The translations under genes were made by a program, and so were the position numbers. Below are positions 24,962 through 34,682 of a stretch of 56,385 nt of DNA, one piece after another (the first letter of the stretch is position 1; every line of letters starts with the position of its first letter). The notes beneath the pieces are model-generated. The model saw only the letters and a program-made list of their open reading frames with translations, was not told the origin of the DNA and made no database searches. The DNA is from an uncultured Clostridia bacterium (GTDB lineage Bacteria > Bacillota > Clostridia > Monoglobales > Monoglobaceae), in assembly GCA_947625905.1 (NCBI GenBank), contig CANQQJ010000020.1:1-56385 (forward strand). Direction: 5' to 3'.

Positions 24962-27538
24962 ATGAACAGGATCAAGATCATGAAAAGATTCGCAGCCGCG
25001 CTGCTGACCTTATGTATGCTGATTTTGTCCGTTCCCGCTGCTTCGGCAGCGGAGACGGACGATCAAGCGGCTCCGGAATCGGCTTTTGAACTGCTTTCGG
25101 CGCTGGGTGTGATCAGCGCGGAGGAAGAACACGCATATGCCGATGAGATCACGCGCGGGGATTTTGCGCGGATGGTCATGGAGCTTGCGGGATTCAAATC
25201 AAACGGCGCTTATACCGGCAAACAAGTTTTTTCCGACGTGCCGCCGTCCGATAAAAATGCCGCTTATATTATGGCTGCGCGCGACGCGGGTTATATAAAC
25301 GGAGAGCCGGGAGGAACGTTTTTCCCCAACAATACGATAACAGCCGCGGAAGCAGTAAAACTGGTCGTCAGCGTCCTCGGGTACGGACCGTACGCGGAGC
25401 AGACCGGAGGCTATCCGACGGGCTATATAAAAATCGCGAACCGCATGAATTTGCCGAAGGGTTTGAACGTGTCGGACGACACGCCGATGACCTGGGGAGA
25501 TACTCTGATATTATTTGAAAATTCGGTCAACGCCGATATACTGGATATTGTCGAGACGGGCGGTTACGTGAGAATGCAGAGCACGCCGGGCAAAACCTTG
25601 CTCACAGAGAGGTTTTCGGTATACAGGACCGAGGCTGTGATCGACGCGAACGAGTATACCGCTCTTATGGCTCCCGACAGCGATCTGGGCGAAAATACGA
25701 TATCGGCGGGCGGTGTTATTTACGACGTCGGCGACACCGACGCGGCGGACTGTCTCGGAATAAGAGCGGAGCTGTATTACGACAAGGATTCAAAACCGCT
25801 GCCGAAGCTGCTTTATATAAGACCGTCAAGCCTCAGGAACACGGTCGTGGAGCTCGACGCGGAGGATATCGAAGGATTAGACGCAAAAAGGCTTAAATAT
25901 ACCGACGAAAACGGAAATTCCGCTTCGCTGAATATCGCCGAGAACGCGTCGCTGATCTTTAACGGCAAAATGGCGGTGCTGAACGAAGAAAAGCTCAAAC
26001 CCAAATCGGGAACGGTAAAACTGATTAGCAACAACGGAGACAGCGTTTTTGATGTTATTATCGTTATGAGTTATGACGCTTATGTCGCGGCGTCGATATC
26101 GGAACCGACTTTTTCCGTCGGCACGAAGCAGGGCGCGGCATTGACCCTTGACCCCAACGACAGCTCATATTTTACGATAATCAAAAAAGACGGCAAAACC
26201 GTTGGATTTGACGCTATAAAGCCCAACATGGTCTTATCCTATGCCGAGTCCGAGAATACCGGGAGAATCGTTAAAACAATAATACTTTCCGAAAATATCA
26301 TAAACGGAACGATCGAAAAAATTAACAGCGCGGAAAAGCGGGTAACGATAAACGGCGTTGAGTATAGGTACGTCGAGGGTCTATCGGACAGATTTAAGCC
26401 CGGAAGCGAAGGCGCGTTTTATCTGGACGCCTTTGGCAACATAGTTTATCTTGACGGAACGCTCGACATTGTGTACGGATATTTAAACGGCCTGGAGCAG
26501 CAGATGTTCGGAAAGGTGATCTGTCGGATCTTTACCGAGAACAGCCGCTGGGGAACTCTTGCGCTGAGCGGCAGAGTGATGTTTAACGGCGAGTCTTTGC
26601 AGGACGAAGAGGTCGTGAAACGTCTCGGAAAGGAGCCGGAGCAATACAGACAGTTGATACGCTATCTTGTGAATTCCGAGGGCGAGATCATAAGGATCGA
26701 TACCGCGTCACCTATAACAATGGGAACATACGAGGATGAGGCGGCAATGGAGAATGATACATTCCGTTTGTCGCTGTCCGGATCATTAAGCTATCGAAGC
26801 ACAAATCAGTCGTTTAACGGTTTGGTGAGCATCGGGAGCTCGGCAAAGCTGTTTGTTATACCTGACCAGAGCTCGGGCAGCAATGAGGAGGGCTTTTTGC
26901 TCCTGCACCGCGATTCGCTGAAACAGGACGCCACGTATACATTTGAAGCTTACGACGCGAATCAATACCGCTCTTCGGATATATTTGTGTTAAAAAGCTT
27001 TACGGATGTTATAAATACCAGTTCTGCAATATCAAACATGATGCTGGTGGTAAGCAGAGGCCAGGTGCTGAATTCCGATAAAGAGATCGTCGAGTCGATA
27101 AACGGATATTGGCAGGGACGGGAGCTTGCTCTTCCGGTGAGACTGGGCGAAAATTCTCAGATCCAAAGCCTTGATATGTTAAATCCGGGAGACATAATTC
27201 AGTTTTCATACAAAAGCACCGGCGAGATCGATAATATTGAGAGAAGATACGAGGCGGGAGAGGAATTCAGCCTCAGTTCCTCAAATCCGTATAACGCTGT
27301 AAGCTTTGTCGGCGGAAAAGTTCTCAAAGCGGACACCGCGGGCAGCCGTATGGTGCTTCAATACGCTGACGACGGCTCATATTCGATTTATTCGATAAAC
27401 AACACGTCGATATATATTTATGAGAGAAGAAGCAAACGGTTTACGGTCGGCAGCGCGGCGGACCTGATGGAGGGAGATATGGTATTCACAAGCGCTCGAT
27501 ATCTTATGTGCAGTGAATTGTTTATCCTTCGCGACTAA
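24962..27538 (+). CDS. SLH-domain secreted protein of unknown function
   Basis: The protein has 858 residues. GGAGG lies 7 nt before the ATG and 10 bp separate it from the previous gene. A signal peptide (~1-30, ending ASA) is followed by two SLH-like repeats (~40-140: ITRGDFARMVMELAGF and FSDVPPSDKNAAYI...ITAAEAVKLVVSVLGY). The remaining ~700 residues are rich in beta strands with no recognised catalytic motif. Position between the giant SLH protein and the ABC permease suggests a surface role in capturing the polysaccharide. Function otherwise unknown. Confidence 0.8.
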   Translation: MNRIKIMKRFAAALLTLCMLILSVPAASAAETDDQAAPESAFELLSALGVISAEEEHAYADEITRGDFARMVMELAGFKSNGAYTGKQVFSDVPPSDKNAAYIMAARDAGYINGEPGGTFFPNNTITAAEAVKLVVSVLGYGPYAEQTGGYPTGYIKIANRMNLPKGLNVSDDTPMTWGDTLILFENSVNADILDIVETGGYVRMQSTPGKTLLTERFSVYRTEAVIDANEYTALMAPDSDLGENTISAGGVIYDVGDTDAADCLGIRAELYYDKDSKPLPKLLYIRPSSLRNTVVELDAEDIEGLDAKRLKYTDENGNSASLNIAENASLIFNGKMAVLNEEKLKPKSGTVKLISNNGDSVFDVIIVMSYDAYVAASISEPTFSVGTKQGAALTLDPNDSSYFTIIKKDGKTVGFDAIKPNMVLSYAESENTGRIVKTIILSENIINGTIEKINSAEKRVTINGVEYRYVEGLSDRFKPGSEGAFYLDAFGNIVYLDGTLDIVYGYLNGLEQQMFGKVICRIFTENSRWGTLALSGRVMFNGESLQDEEVVKRLGKEPEQYRQLIRYLVNSEGEIIRIDTASPITMGTYEDEAAMENDTFRLSLSGSLSYRSTNQSFNGLVSIGSSAKLFVIPDQSSGSNEEGFLLLHRDSLKQDATYTFEAYDANQYRSSDIFVLKSFTDVINTSSAISNMMLVVSRGQVLNSDKEIVESINGYWQGRELALPVRLGENSQIQSLDMLNPGDIIQFSYKSTGEIDNIERRYEAGEEFSLSSSNPYNAVSFVGGKVLKADTAGSRMVLQYADDGSYSIYSINNTSIYIYERRSKRFTVGSAADLMEGDMVFTSARYLMCSELFILRD

Positions 27539-27553
27539 ATAGGAGAACAAAAA

Positions 27554-28516
27554 ATGACTAACGTATTAAAAAAACAAAAAAGCACGGGCGCGCATATAAA
27601 TAAACCGCCGATCGGCAAGCGCATAAAAAAGGAACTTGTGCGCAACAGATATTTGTATCTGCTGCTGATACCGGTCGCGCTTTATTATCTGCTTTTTCAC
27701 TACCTTCCGATGTTCGGAGTGGTGATAGCGTTTAAGGATTACAGCATACCGAAGGGAGTGCTGGGAAGCCCGTGGGTCGGCCTGAAATATTTCAAAGAGT
27801 TTTTCAGCGGAATATATTTTAAAAGGACGCTCACCAACACGTTTGTAATCAGTATTGCGGATATAATTTTCGGTTTTCCGATACCTATTATATTTGCGCT
27901 GATGCTCAACGAGCTGCGCTCGGGAATATTCAAAAAAACGGTGCAAACCGTGACATATTTGCCGCATTTCATATCTCTGGTTGTAATTTGCGGCATAATA
28001 ACCGATTTTTTCGGCATGAACGGCGTTATCACAAGGCTGATCGAGCGTTTGGGCGGCGAAAACATATCATACATAGCGAGTCCCAAATGGTTCCGCACGA
28101 TATTTGTTTCAACAAACATATGGCAGAGCTTCGGCTGGAACAGTATAATTTATCTCGCGGCTCTTGCCGGTGTTGACGCCGATCTTTACGAGGCGGCTAC
28201 AATAGACGGAGCGGGTCGGTTCAAACAGCTGATCCACGTGACGCTCCCGGGTATCAAGGGAACGATCATGATCATGCTTATCCTGCGCTTCGGTCAGGTG
28301 CTCACAGTCGGATATGAAAAGGTAATATTATTGTATTCAACTTCCACTATGGATGTCGCGGATGTAATTTCATCGTATGTCTACCGAATGGGTATATCGG
28401 GAGGCCGATACAGCTACAGCGCCGCGGTCGGCTTGTTCCAGTCGGTTGTCAACGTCGTCATGCTGTTGATCGCAAACCGCCTTTCAACGAAATTCAGCGA
28501 CACATCTTTGTTTTAG
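27554..28516 (+). CDS. ABC transporter permease, LplB/YteP type
   Basis: This 320-residue inner-membrane protein has about six transmembrane segments, starting with YLYLLLIPVALYYLLFHYLP. The cytoplasmic EAA loop (DLYEAATIDGAGRFKQLIHV) contacts the ATPase. It belongs to the class that imports oligosaccharides made by polysaccharide lyases. It pairs with the permease at 28532 and the lipoprotein at 29471. No ATPase gene lies in this operon, so a shared MsmX-type ATPase is expected; the gene at 37822 is a candidate. Confidence 0.93.
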   Translation: MTNVLKKQKSTGAHINKPPIGKRIKKELVRNRYLYLLLIPVALYYLLFHYLPMFGVVIAFKDYSIPKGVLGSPWVGLKYFKEFFSGIYFKRTLTNTFVISIADIIFGFPIPIIFALMLNELRSGIFKKTVQTVTYLPHFISLVVICGIITDFFGMNGVITRLIERLGGENISYIASPKWFRTIFVSTNIWQSFGWNSIIYLAALAGVDADLYEAATIDGAGRFKQLIHVTLPGIKGTIMIMLILRFGQVLTVGYEKVILLYSTSTMDVADVISSYVYRMGISGGRYSYSAAVGLFQSVVNVVMLLIANRLSTKFSDTSLF

Positions 28517-28531
28517 AGAGGAGGCGGAACA

Positions 28532-29416
28532 ATGGTAAAAAAGAAAAGCAAAAGCGAGTGGGTTTTTGACGTGTTCAATGTGCTTATCATGTTGGCTTTG
28601 GCTGTGATCACCCTTTATCCGATTGTTTATGTGCTGACCTGCTCGATATCCGACGGTAATCAGCTGATGGGAGCGCGCGGCATGATGCTGCTGCCCAAAG
28701 GGTTCAGCCTCGACGCGTATAAGGCTGTGTTTAACAACCCCAATATTTTAACGGGATACAGAACAACGTTGATCGTTGTGGTTTTCGGAACGGCGATCAA
28801 TGTGTTAATGACAGCAATCGGCGCGTTCCTTATAATCCAAAAGCAATTCGCGCCGCGAAAGATCCTGACATATTTAATGATTTTCACAATGTTTTTCAGC
28901 GGCGGTATGATACCGACATATTTGGTCGTGCAAAAGTGGCTGCACTTGGGAGATTCCCTGTGGGCGCTGATCCTACCGACCGCGATCAGCACATACAATT
29001 TGATGATAATGAAGTCCGGCTTCGAATCGATCCCGGACAGCCTGACCGAAGCGGCCAAGATCGACGGTGCCAACGATATTGTGATATTGTTCAAAATACT
29101 GTTTCCGCTTTCAAAGCCGATAATCGCGGTCATGGTACTGTTTTACGGGGTTCAGCACTGGAACTCATGGTTTCAGGCAATGCTGTATATCAGCACCCGC
29201 GGTAAGTATCCGCTTCAGCTGATATTGAGAGAGATACTGCTGATAAATGACACATCGGGCATGGGCGCGACGGGCTCTATCGGGGATCAGTATATGATCG
29301 GTGAAAGCATAAAGTATGCGACGATTATTGTGGCGACCGTGCCGATATTGTGTATTTATCCGTTTGTTCAAAAGTACTTTGTCAAGGGGATCATGCTTGG
29401 CGCTGTTAAAGGATAA
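28532..29416 (+). CDS. ABC transporter permease, LplC/YtcP type
   Basis: The protein has 294 residues with about six membrane spans. The EAA loop is DSLTEAAKIDGANDIVILFK, and the C-terminus (KYFVKGIMLGAVKG) is typical of the YtcP/LplC family. GAGGAGG lies before the ATG, 15 bp after the partner permease. It forms the heterodimeric channel with the product of 27554. Confidence 0.94.
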   Translation: MVKKKSKSEWVFDVFNVLIMLALAVITLYPIVYVLTCSISDGNQLMGARGMMLLPKGFSLDAYKAVFNNPNILTGYRTTLIVVVFGTAINVLMTAIGAFLIIQKQFAPRKILTYLMIFTMFFSGGMIPTYLVVQKWLHLGDSLWALILPTAISTYNLMIMKSGFESIPDSLTEAAKIDGANDIVILFKILFPLSKPIIAVMVLFYGVQHWNSWFQAMLYISTRGKYPLQLILREILLINDTSGMGATGSIGDQYMIGESIKYATIIVATVPILCIYPFVQKYFVKGIMLGAVKG

Positions 29417-29470
29417 AAGATATAAACATAAATATTCACATACTTTAAAGTACAGAAAGGAAGGATTGTA

Positions 29471-31072
29471 ATGATGAAAAAAAGAAAAAAGTTGTTGGCA
29501 ATTGTCCTGGCGGCGGCAATGACGCTGTCGGTCTCGGCGCTGAGCGGGTGCGGCGGTGATAAGACGGCAAACAGCGGAAGCGCGGAAGGAGGAGCGGCTA
29601 ATTTTACATATTGGGCTCCGATGCTGTCCACAATCGCTACACGCGTCAATTCGTTCAACGACATAAGCATTTATCAACAGCGCGAGAAGGACAGCGGTGT
29701 GCATATAGATTTCACGCATCCTGCGCTCGGACAAGAAAAAGAAAAATTCAATCTTATGGTAGCCTCCCGCGAATTGCCGGATATGATCGAGTACGATTGG
29801 TCGACATTCAGCGGAGGTCCCCAGGCGGCGATCGACGAAGGTATAATTATTCCGCTGAACGATTACCTCGATAAAGCGCCGAACCTCAAAAAGGCGCTCA
29901 CCGAGGGTGAACTGGCGGAAGTCTATGACAAAGGCTCAAAGACGGATTCGGGTGAATATTACGCGTTCCCCGCGCTCAACACCGGACAGTACCGCACATT
30001 TGGCGGCCCTCTGATACGCAGAGACTGGCTGGAGGAGCTTGGCCTCGATATGCCCGAAACGATAGACGACTGGACGAAGGTCCTTACCGCATTTAAGGAA
30101 AAGAAGGGCGCGGATGCGCCGCTCTCGCTTCCCTATTGGTACATCATCAGCGACAACAATGCCTTTAACGGAGCGTTCGGCATAGGAAAACGTCTCTATC
30201 TTGACGGCGACACCGTTAAATTCGGACCGCTGCAAGACGAGATGAAGGAATACCTTGCCGTTATGCGGGACTGGTATCAGAACGGACTGCTTGATAAGGA
30301 ATTCGGCAGCGTTAAGCAGACGGCGGTCGACGCCAAGATAGTTCAGGGCAATGCGGGCGCGACTATGGGCACTCTCGGCGGTCAGCTCGGAATGTATTTG
30401 AGGCAGATGGAGAGCGAAGACCCGAGCTACGATCTGGCCTGCGCTCCGTACCCGGTACGGAATAAGGGCGATAAAAACGAGTTCCCGACAATGGAATTCG
30501 ATGTTGCGTCGCGCAGCCTTGCGATAACAACGGCCTGCAAGGACCCCGAAGCCGCCGTTAAGTGGATGGATTTTTGGTATTCCGACGAGGGATATGATAT
30601 GCTGAACTTCGGCGTGGAGGGCGTCAGCTACAATATGGTTGACGGCAAACACGTTTATACCGACACGATCCTCCATAACCCGGAAGGCATGAGCATTGCC
30701 GAGGCTCTCAGTATGAACAGCCGCGCGACGGGTCCCGCTCCGGGCTTTAACCAGGCACCGGAATATCTCGAACAGTATTATGAGTACCCACAGCAGCAGG
30801 AAGGCTTTAAAATGTGGGCAGAGGGCGTGGAGGACGCCAAACTGAGACTCATCCCAAGAGGCGTGTATGCGACGTCTGAAGAAAGCGAGGAGGTTTCCGC
30901 GCTTTACACCGATATTGATACATATTGCAATGAATCATTCTTGAAGTTTATTACGGGTGAAGATTCGCTCGACAACTATGATAATTTTGTAAATACGTTA
31001 AAAACAACATTTAATGTTGACAGATACATTGAAATAGAGCAAAATATGTATAACAGATATCTTGAAAGATAG
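29471..31072 (+). CDS. Extracellular solute-binding lipoprotein, LplA/YtcQ type
   Basis: The protein has 533 residues. The lipobox LSGC follows a short basic signal peptide (Cys about residue 27), so it is anchored outside the membrane. Its length and features match the large oligosaccharide-binding proteins that work with LplB/LplC permeases. AAAGGAAGG precedes two adjacent ATGs (29471 and 29474); either could be used. The predicted ligand is the unsaturated oligosaccharide released by the PL8 lyase; this rests on operon position. Confidence 0.92.
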   Translation: MMKKRKKLLAIVLAAAMTLSVSALSGCGGDKTANSGSAEGGAANFTYWAPMLSTIATRVNSFNDISIYQQREKDSGVHIDFTHPALGQEKEKFNLMVASRELPDMIEYDWSTFSGGPQAAIDEGIIIPLNDYLDKAPNLKKALTEGELAEVYDKGSKTDSGEYYAFPALNTGQYRTFGGPLIRRDWLEELGLDMPETIDDWTKVLTAFKEKKGADAPLSLPYWYIISDNNAFNGAFGIGKRLYLDGDTVKFGPLQDEMKEYLAVMRDWYQNGLLDKEFGSVKQTAVDAKIVQGNAGATMGTLGGQLGMYLRQMESEDPSYDLACAPYPVRNKGDKNEFPTMEFDVASRSLAITTACKDPEAAVKWMDFWYSDEGYDMLNFGVEGVSYNMVDGKHVYTDTILHNPEGMSIAEALSMNSRATGPAPGFNQAPEYLEQYYEYPQQQEGFKMWAEGVEDAKLRLIPRGVYATSEESEEVSALYTDIDTYCNESFLKFITGEDSLDNYDNFVNTLKTTFNVDRYIEIEQNMYNRYLER

Positions 31073-31149
31073 AAGTCTGTGACGCAATAAATTTTTTCGA
31101 TGAATGTCGGGTCATTCGCCGCGCATTATGATTACTCGGAGGTACGATC

Positions 31150-33384
31150 ATGTTTCGGAAAATACAAGTTCGATTCGAAAAACACAAACAGTTTTATAAG
31201 CGGCTGATAAGCTACGCGTTGGTTATGTTTTTGGCTGTTATGGTAAATATGATCGGATACGGAGTTACCCTGCGCGTACTGGAAAACGAAGTCGAAAAGA
31301 ATAATGTGAGCGTAGTTAAAAATATACGGCTGTCCTGCGACGGATTTTACAGCGAACTGATGTCCGCGGCATACAGCTTGCTGCGGTCCAGCTCGGTGCA
31401 GCACGCGGCGCAGGAAACGCTCAGTGATTACGAAAGGATCAAATATACCCGGGATGTCCAGCTTGATATGGCAGGCGTGATGAGCTCGGGAGTAGAGGAC
31501 TGCGCCGTTCTTGTGCGAAACAATGATATGTGTATTCAGAATTCCTTTGGGATCTTTGATTTTGATATGGCATATAAGTATTATTACAGCAATTATTATA
31601 AATCAAAAGAGGAATGGCTGAGCAGTATATTCAGCGTGTCCGGTGCGAAGTTCATGCCTTTTTTCACGAACGGAACGGATCAGTCCCTTGAAATATCATT
31701 TGATGATGAGTCGGAGCAGTATACACCGGCCCGGCATGTAAAGCTTGACGGAACCCAGATGTTTTTGATTTACAGAATTCCGAATATCAATCAACAGATT
31801 GTGGTTCTTTTAAAACTGGACAGCCAATATATGTCCGAGCATCTGACGACGGACAGAAGCGAAACCGAACAAACATTTGTTATAGATGAAAACGGAGATG
31901 TTATTTTTGGCAGCGAGAACTGCATGAAAATCGAAAACTTAGAGGGGATAGGAAACGAGATACGCAGCTTTGATTCAAGCAAGTACATGGTTACTGTTGC
32001 CGATTCCGAAAACACGCCGTTCCGCTATGTGCATATGGTAGACAGCGAGTTATATCTGCGCCAAGTTAAGCGCGTGCGTAACGCGTTTGCGCTCGGATAT
32101 TTACTTTGCGTGCTTTTAGCGGGCGGCTTGTCTTGGTGGTTCGCGCTGATCGGCGAGAAGCGGAAGCGCAGGATCGAAGCCGAGCTTGCCGAGCAGCGCA
32201 GATATTTGAAGCCTAACGTTTTGCGGCAGGCGCTTTTTGGAGAATTCGGCAGCCTGAGCGATGTGCCGGAGGGGTATAAGGATATTTTATCCGGAAACAG
32301 CTATATTGTGCTGCTTTTTGATGTTTTGCCGTTGTTTGAGGATGAAGAGGATGAAGAGGGTGTTGATATTGAGATTTTCAGTCAATATTTGTCAGCACGC
32401 ATTTCAGACATCAGCGCCGGGTACTCGGTTGAATTTTGCACTATTGACGATATGTGCGCCGGGATCTTGCGGCAGGATTCCGATGCGGATCCGGAGGGGA
32501 TAAGTTCGGAGCTTGACAGAATTTGTGTGTCGCTGGGCGCGGAGCTGAATGTTGACGTTTGCTGTGCCGTCAGCGCCGTGGTAGATAAAATCAGTGATCT
32601 GCCTAAGGCGTATGAGCAGGTTTGCGAAGTGATCAGCTTCAGATTTTTGGGCGACAGCAAAAACGTTTTTGTATATGACGACGTTTTGCAGGCCGCTCCG
32701 CGTTACAGCTTCACATTCGATTCGGGAAAGCGCATGATAGATATGTTTGTTCTCGGTGATTATCAAGGCGTTGAGAAAATGATAAATGAAAAGCTTGCCT
32801 TTTCAAATACGAAGCAGCATGTGTCGCTCGGAACGCTCAGAATGATAACCGTTGACACTATCCTGATCCTGCTGGAGGCAGCGGAGCGTATAGACGCGGA
32901 CGAAGAAATGGATACCAGACAGTTGTATATGCTGCTTACGCAGCTGAATACCCTTGGGCAGCTCAACGAGGTTCGGAAAAGCATTTTGCAGTATGCCGAA
33001 GAAATGTGTGATATGGTCCGCAAAGGCACTCCCAAAAAACTCGGAGACAAATATCGGCATATTGAGGAATATATCCGCGAAAATTATACGGATAATGATT
33101 TGAATGTAAACAAGCTTGCGGATGTATTCAAAATAAACCGTTCGTGGCTTTCAAAAAATTTTCATGATGAAGTGGGAGTCAGCATTTCCGAGTATATCAT
33201 AAGGTGCAGGCTCAATAAGGCGAAGGTGCTTCTTAAAACCGACATGACAGTGGCGCAGATCGCGCAGGCAACGGGATTTTCCGATACGGGACAGTATTGC
33301 CGTGCTTTCAAAAAATATGAAGGTATCACATCAATGCAGTACAGACAGCTTTTGGGAAACAAGCGGCAGGGCGAAAAAGAATAA
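31150..33384 (+). CDS. Membrane-anchored AraC-family sensor-regulator
   Basis: The protein has 744 residues. One membrane span at the N-terminus (~18-38) and a second at ~315-335 enclose a ~275-residue extracellular Cache-like sensor. A linker and a divergent middle region follow, and the C-terminus has an AraC two-HTH domain (VNKLADVFKINRSWLSKNF and VAQIAQATGFSDTGQYCRAFKKY). This single-protein sensor-regulator design is common beside LplABC loci. It is likely to sense the extracellular oligosaccharide and activate the PL8 and GDPD operons through element A (inference). GGAGG lies 8 nt before the start. Confidence 0.9.
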   Translation: MFRKIQVRFEKHKQFYKRLISYALVMFLAVMVNMIGYGVTLRVLENEVEKNNVSVVKNIRLSCDGFYSELMSAAYSLLRSSSVQHAAQETLSDYERIKYTRDVQLDMAGVMSSGVEDCAVLVRNNDMCIQNSFGIFDFDMAYKYYYSNYYKSKEEWLSSIFSVSGAKFMPFFTNGTDQSLEISFDDESEQYTPARHVKLDGTQMFLIYRIPNINQQIVVLLKLDSQYMSEHLTTDRSETEQTFVIDENGDVIFGSENCMKIENLEGIGNEIRSFDSSKYMVTVADSENTPFRYVHMVDSELYLRQVKRVRNAFALGYLLCVLLAGGLSWWFALIGEKRKRRIEAELAEQRRYLKPNVLRQALFGEFGSLSDVPEGYKDILSGNSYIVLLFDVLPLFEDEEDEEGVDIEIFSQYLSARISDISAGYSVEFCTIDDMCAGILRQDSDADPEGISSELDRICVSLGAELNVDVCCAVSAVVDKISDLPKAYEQVCEVISFRFLGDSKNVFVYDDVLQAAPRYSFTFDSGKRMIDMFVLGDYQGVEKMINEKLAFSNTKQHVSLGTLRMITVDTILILLEAAERIDADEEMDTRQLYMLLTQLNTLGQLNEVRKSILQYAEEMCDMVRKGTPKKLGDKYRHIEEYIRENYTDNDLNVNKLADVFKINRSWLSKNFHDEVGVSISEYIIRCRLNKAKVLLKTDMTVAQIAQATGFSDTGQYCRAFKKYEGITSMQYRQLLGNKRQGEKE

Positions 33385-33397
33385 ACAACAGACTATT

Positions 33398-34423
33398 TTA
33401 ATCCGTCGTCTCGCGCCTTACGAGTACCGGTGTTACTATTCTGTGCACCGGCGCTTCCAAAGGCTCGGGGCGGCGTTTTTTGCGTTCGTTCATCTGCATT
33501 ACGAGTAGCTCCATAGCCTCGCGCGCCATTGTGTCGATCTGCTGGTCAACGGTGCTTATGGGGATCACCGCCTCGGAGGAAATCGGGGAATTATCGAAGC
33601 CGACGATCCTGTAATCGTCGGGGAGAGTACCGTGCTTGCGTATCAGAACGTTCAGCATAATATTCGCGTATGTGTCGTTCGGCATAAAAATGCCCTTCTT
33701 GCGGTTGGGATATTTCGCGTCAAGCGCCTCTATGATTCGCGTGATCCTTTCCTTTGCCGTGTTATGCTCCGCGCCGAGATCGACTATTATAAGCTCATTT
33801 TTAACGCCCCTTTCGGCGCATATATCCTTGAACGCTTTAACTCTGCCGTAAGCGGGGATCTCATCGGTCACGTCGGAATTGAGATGAATTAAAACGTCAC
33901 AGCCGTTGTCGATCAAAAGCTCGGTCGCCTGCTTTGCACCGGCATAGTTGTCGGTATTTACGCTGCATACGTATTTATCCTCGCGCTCGATCGTCACGAT
34001 AGGCACGTTGTACGACGCAAGCTCCCGCGATGGAATGGTATAGCTCAAAATTATCATACCCTCGATTTTATACGCCAAAAGCTCCGAAATATATTTCAAT
34101 TCCGTTTCCTTATGCTCGTTGCCGACAAACACGAGGAATTTATAGCCGTATTGCTCATAGGTTGACAAAATGGAGTTGAGCATCGCGGCGTGATAATGGA
34201 AATATAAATTCGGAATAATGATCCCGACATACTCCGTCCGTCCGTTCGCGAGAATGCGGGCGACCTTGTTTTCCTTGTAATCGAGCGCCTCGAGAGCGTC
34301 GGCGATTTTTTCCTGGTTCTCGAGAGTAATCGAGTCGGGGTTGTTGAAATAGCGCGATATTGTCGTCTTTGAAAAGCCGGTGTATTCGGCAATATCCTTG
34401 AATGTGACGTTCTTTTTCTCCAT
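33398..34423 (-). CDS. LacI-family repressor of the sucrose/fructan operon
   Basis: The protein has about 341 residues. The ATG at 34423 gives the usual LacI length and has AAAGGA upstream; an upstream ATG at 34477 would add an unlikely 18 residues. The N-terminal helix-turn-helix and hinge (FKDIAEYTGFSKTTISRYFNN...ALDYKENKVARILANG) precede a periplasmic-binding-protein-like sensor. It is divergent from the transporter operon at 34683. CCGG-centred palindromes lie near both promoters, so it probably represses the operon and itself. The ligand is presumably a fructoside or fructose phosphate. Its stop lies 13 bp from the AraC gene stop. Confidence 0.92.
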   Translation of the reverse strand: MEKKNVTFKDIAEYTGFSKTTISRYFNNPDSITLENQEKIADALEALDYKENKVARILANGRTEYVGIIIPNLYFHYHAAMLNSILSTYEQYGYKFLVFVGNEHKETELKYISELLAYKIEGMIILSYTIPSRELASYNVPIVTIEREDKYVCSVNTDNYAGAKQATELLIDNGCDVLIHLNSDVTDEIPAYGRVKAFKDICAERGVKNELIIVDLGAEHNTAKERITRIIEALDAKYPNRKKGIFMPNDTYANIMLNVLIRKHGTLPDDYRIVGFDNSPISSEAVIPISTVDQQIDTMAREAMELLVMQMNERKKRRPEPLEAPVHRIVTPVLVRRETTD

Positions 34424-34458
34424 AATACTTAGTCCTTTCATGTCCGTCATTGCCTTAT

Positions 34459-34487
34459 AGAATAACATATATCTCACGAAAAATCAA
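34459..34487 (-). promoter_or_regulatory. Probable promoter of the lacI-type gene
   Basis: On the minus strand TTGATT (34482-34487) and TATTCT (34459-34464) are 17 bp apart, with the paired palindromes at 34494-34513 immediately upstream. Confidence 0.5.
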
Positions 34488-34493
34488 TAGAAT

Positions 34494-34513
34494 AACCGGT
34501 TTTGAAACCGGTT
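34494..34513. promoter_or_regulatory. Paired LacI-type operator, site 1
   Basis: Two AACCGGTT palindromes (34494-34501 and 34506-34513) lie 12 bp apart centre to centre. The CG-centred palindrome is typical of LacI-family operators. Confidence 0.75.
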
Positions 34514-34578
34514 TTGTTGAATGTGTATAAAACGCGTTTTCGATTTTTATACAATTGTTACGAAAATGAAATCGGGGC

Positions 34579-34607
34579 TTGACAAACGTATATGACAGGC
34601 ATATAAT
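34579..34607 (+). promoter_or_regulatory. Perfect-consensus promoter of the sugar operon
   Basis: TTGACA (34579-34584), a 17-bp spacer and TATAAT (34602-34607) give an exact sigma-A consensus. The start site should be near 34614, immediately before the second operator pair. Confidence 0.9.
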
Positions 34608-34617
34608 AAAGCCATAA

Positions 34618-34640
34618 AGTAACCGGTTACTTTACCGGTT
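34618..34640. promoter_or_regulatory. Paired LacI-type operator, site 2, at the transcription start
   Basis: AGTAACCGGTTACT (34618-34631) is a 14-bp palindrome, followed by TACCGGTT (34633-34640). The two CCGG centres are again 12 bp apart, as in site 1. The site begins about 10 bp after the -10 box, so a bound repressor would block transcription. Confidence 0.85.
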
Positions 34641-34682
34641 GCATATGTGCTGAAAATAAGTGTTTAATGAGAAGGAGGAGTC

